Source: Pelobacter sp. UBA5610
GTDB lineage: Bacteria; Desulfobacterota; Desulfuromonadia; Desulfuromonadales; Syntrophotaleaceae
NCBI GenBank assembly: GCA_002424645.1
Contig: DIKU01000039.1
Coordinates: 1 to 6,461 of the forward strand
Reading direction: 5' to 3'
Length of the DNA stretch: 6,461 bases
Shown: positions 5,522-6,461 of the stretch, in pieces
How positions within the stretch are numbered: the first letter of the stretch is position 1
Layout of the letters: every line of letters begins with the position of its first letter
Notes under the pieces: generated by a model
What the model saw: the letters and a program-made list of their open reading frames with translations, nothing else
Told to the model about the DNA's origin: nothing
The model's database searches: none
Program-made: the position numbers and the translations under genes

Positions 5522-6461
5522 TTATCCATCCTGCCGAAACAGCGCTTCAACAAACAGCTCCGGATCGAAGGGCCGCAAGTCCTCAATGCCTTCGCCTATA
5601 CCGACAAAGTGTATAGGCAACCCGAGTTCATCTCCGATGGCAACCAGCATCCCGCCACGCGCAGTGCCATCGAGTTTGGTCAATGCGACTCCCGTTACGG
5701 CCACGGCTTCCTGGAATAATCGCGCCTGCACCAGAGCGTTCTGTCCGGTTGTGGCATCGATAACCAGCAAGGTCTCATGTGGAGCCCCCGGCATTTCACG
5801 ATCAAGAACCCGGCGAATCTTTTTGAGTTCCTCCATAAGATGAGCTTTATTATGAAGCCGCCCGGCCGTATCGAGCAGCAACACATCAGCTTTACGGGCC
5901 TTGGCCGCCTTGATGGCGTCAAAGGCAACGGCTGCAGGATCGGACCCTGCCGATTGGCGAATCACGTCAACGCCGGCGCGTTGTCCCCACACCTCAAGCT
6001 GCTCCGCCGCGGCTGCGCGGAAGGTGTCACCGGCTCCTACCACGACCTTTTTGCCCTGGCGCATAAACTGGTGGGCCAACTTGCCGATGGTAGTGGTTTT
6101 GCCAACACCATTGACCCCCACCACCATGATAACAAATGGGGTGGCGCGCTGAGGATCCAGAGGAGCGGACTCCCGCAGGAGACGTTGACGAATTTCCTCT
6201 TTTAGCGCGTTACGCAAGGCGCCGGGATCTTTGGCTTGCCCTTTAGCCAGTCGCGCCTCAAGCGCCTGGATAAGTTGCTGGGTTGTTTTCATCCCCAAGT
6301 CGGCCGTAATGAGGATTTCCTCCAGATCTTCGAGAAGTTCCTCATCGACACCCTGACGTCCTCGCAACAACGCATCGATTTTGCCTACAAACGAGGCCTG
6401 GGTTTTAGCAAGCCCGGCGCGCATGCGCAGCAGCAGCCCCGCCGGTTCTTCCACCGCCGGT
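5522..6461 (-). CDS. ftsY: Signal recognition particle receptor FtsY (partial, start outside window)
   Basis: FtsY is the membrane-associated GTPase that receives ribosome-SRP complexes and hands nascent membrane proteins to the Sec translocon. The last 313 codons are present and cover the whole NG region. Numbering from the GTG at 6452-6454, the N domain helices span about 8-100. The G domain has the P-loop GVNGVGKTT (113-121), DTFRAAA (143-149), DTAGR (195-199), TKLDG (259-263) and the closing GIGEGIEDLRPFDPELFV. The frame stays open to the window edge, and FtsY normally has a variable acidic N-terminal A domain, so that GTG is unlikely to be the true start. The related Ffh is excluded because no methionine-rich M domain follows; the protein ends directly after the G domain, as FtsY does. 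Confidence 0.96.
   Translation of the reverse strand, partial: PAVEEPAGLLLRMRAGLAKTQASFVGKIDALLRGRQGVDEELLEDLEEILITADLGMKTTQQLIQALEARLAKGQAKDPGALRNALKEEIRQRLLRESAPLDPQRATPFVIMVVGVNGVGKTTTIGKLAHQFMRQGKKVVVGAGDTFRAAAAEQLEVWGQRAGVDVIRQSAGSDPAAVAFDAIKAAKARKADVLLLDTAGRLHNKAHLMEELKKIRRVLDREMPGAPHETLLVIDATTGQNALVQARLFQEAVAVTGVALTKLDGTARGGMLVAIGDELGLPIHFVGIGEGIEDLRPFDPELFVEALFRQDG

Noticed and set aside
1..6461. Mobile element, CRISPR array, toxin-antitoxin or defence system
   Set aside because: Nearly all sequence is accounted for by housekeeping genes and stable-RNA elements; no transposase, spaced direct repeats, or foreign-looking gene was seen.

Overview
The window is a compact, co-directional block of bacterial housekeeping genes. 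Everything that can be supported is read from the minus strand, so the biological order runs from high to low coordinates. Six-gene content and order, RNase Y with a YmdB-type phosphodiesterase, and a ZapB-like/ZapA/6S RNA/5-FCL module together suggest a Gram-negative deltaproteobacterial relative (Desulfuromonadales; Pelobacter/Syntrophotalea- or Geobacter-like). The taxon is an inference from family resemblance and gene order, not from a search.

Layout in transcription order: the 3' part of ftsY (SRP receptor; its start lies beyond position 6461); a good sigma70-type promoter in the 59-nt gap; a 63-aa coiled-coil ZapB-like gene overlapping zapA by 4 nt; a 406-nt gap without a gene (4566-4971) that holds a structured RNA I identify as 6S RNA (ssrS); 5-formyltetrahydrofolate cyclo-ligase starting 5 nt after the RNA; RNase Y (rny) 18 nt further; a YmdB-family metallophosphoesterase; and tyrosyl-tRNA synthetase (tyrS). 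About 20 bp after the tyrS stop lies a near-consensus promoter with an AT-rich upstream region, a GC-rich discriminator and a boxA-like leader. These are the marks of an rRNA operon whose 16S gene should begin just left of position 1.

The genes serve basic growth functions: membrane protein targeting (FtsY), Z-ring assembly (ZapB-like/ZapA), growth-phase control of RNA polymerase (6S RNA), one-carbon folate metabolism (5-FCL), mRNA turnover at the membrane (RNase Y) with the phosphodiesterase that often accompanies it, and translation (TyrRS, then rRNA). No mobile element, CRISPR array or defence system was seen. The parts most worth a second look are the 6S RNA, which appears much longer than the usual 180-200 nt because its apical arm is enlarged, the overlap of its 3' closing arm with the ribosome binding site of the next gene, and the tight junction between tyrS and the rRNA promoter.
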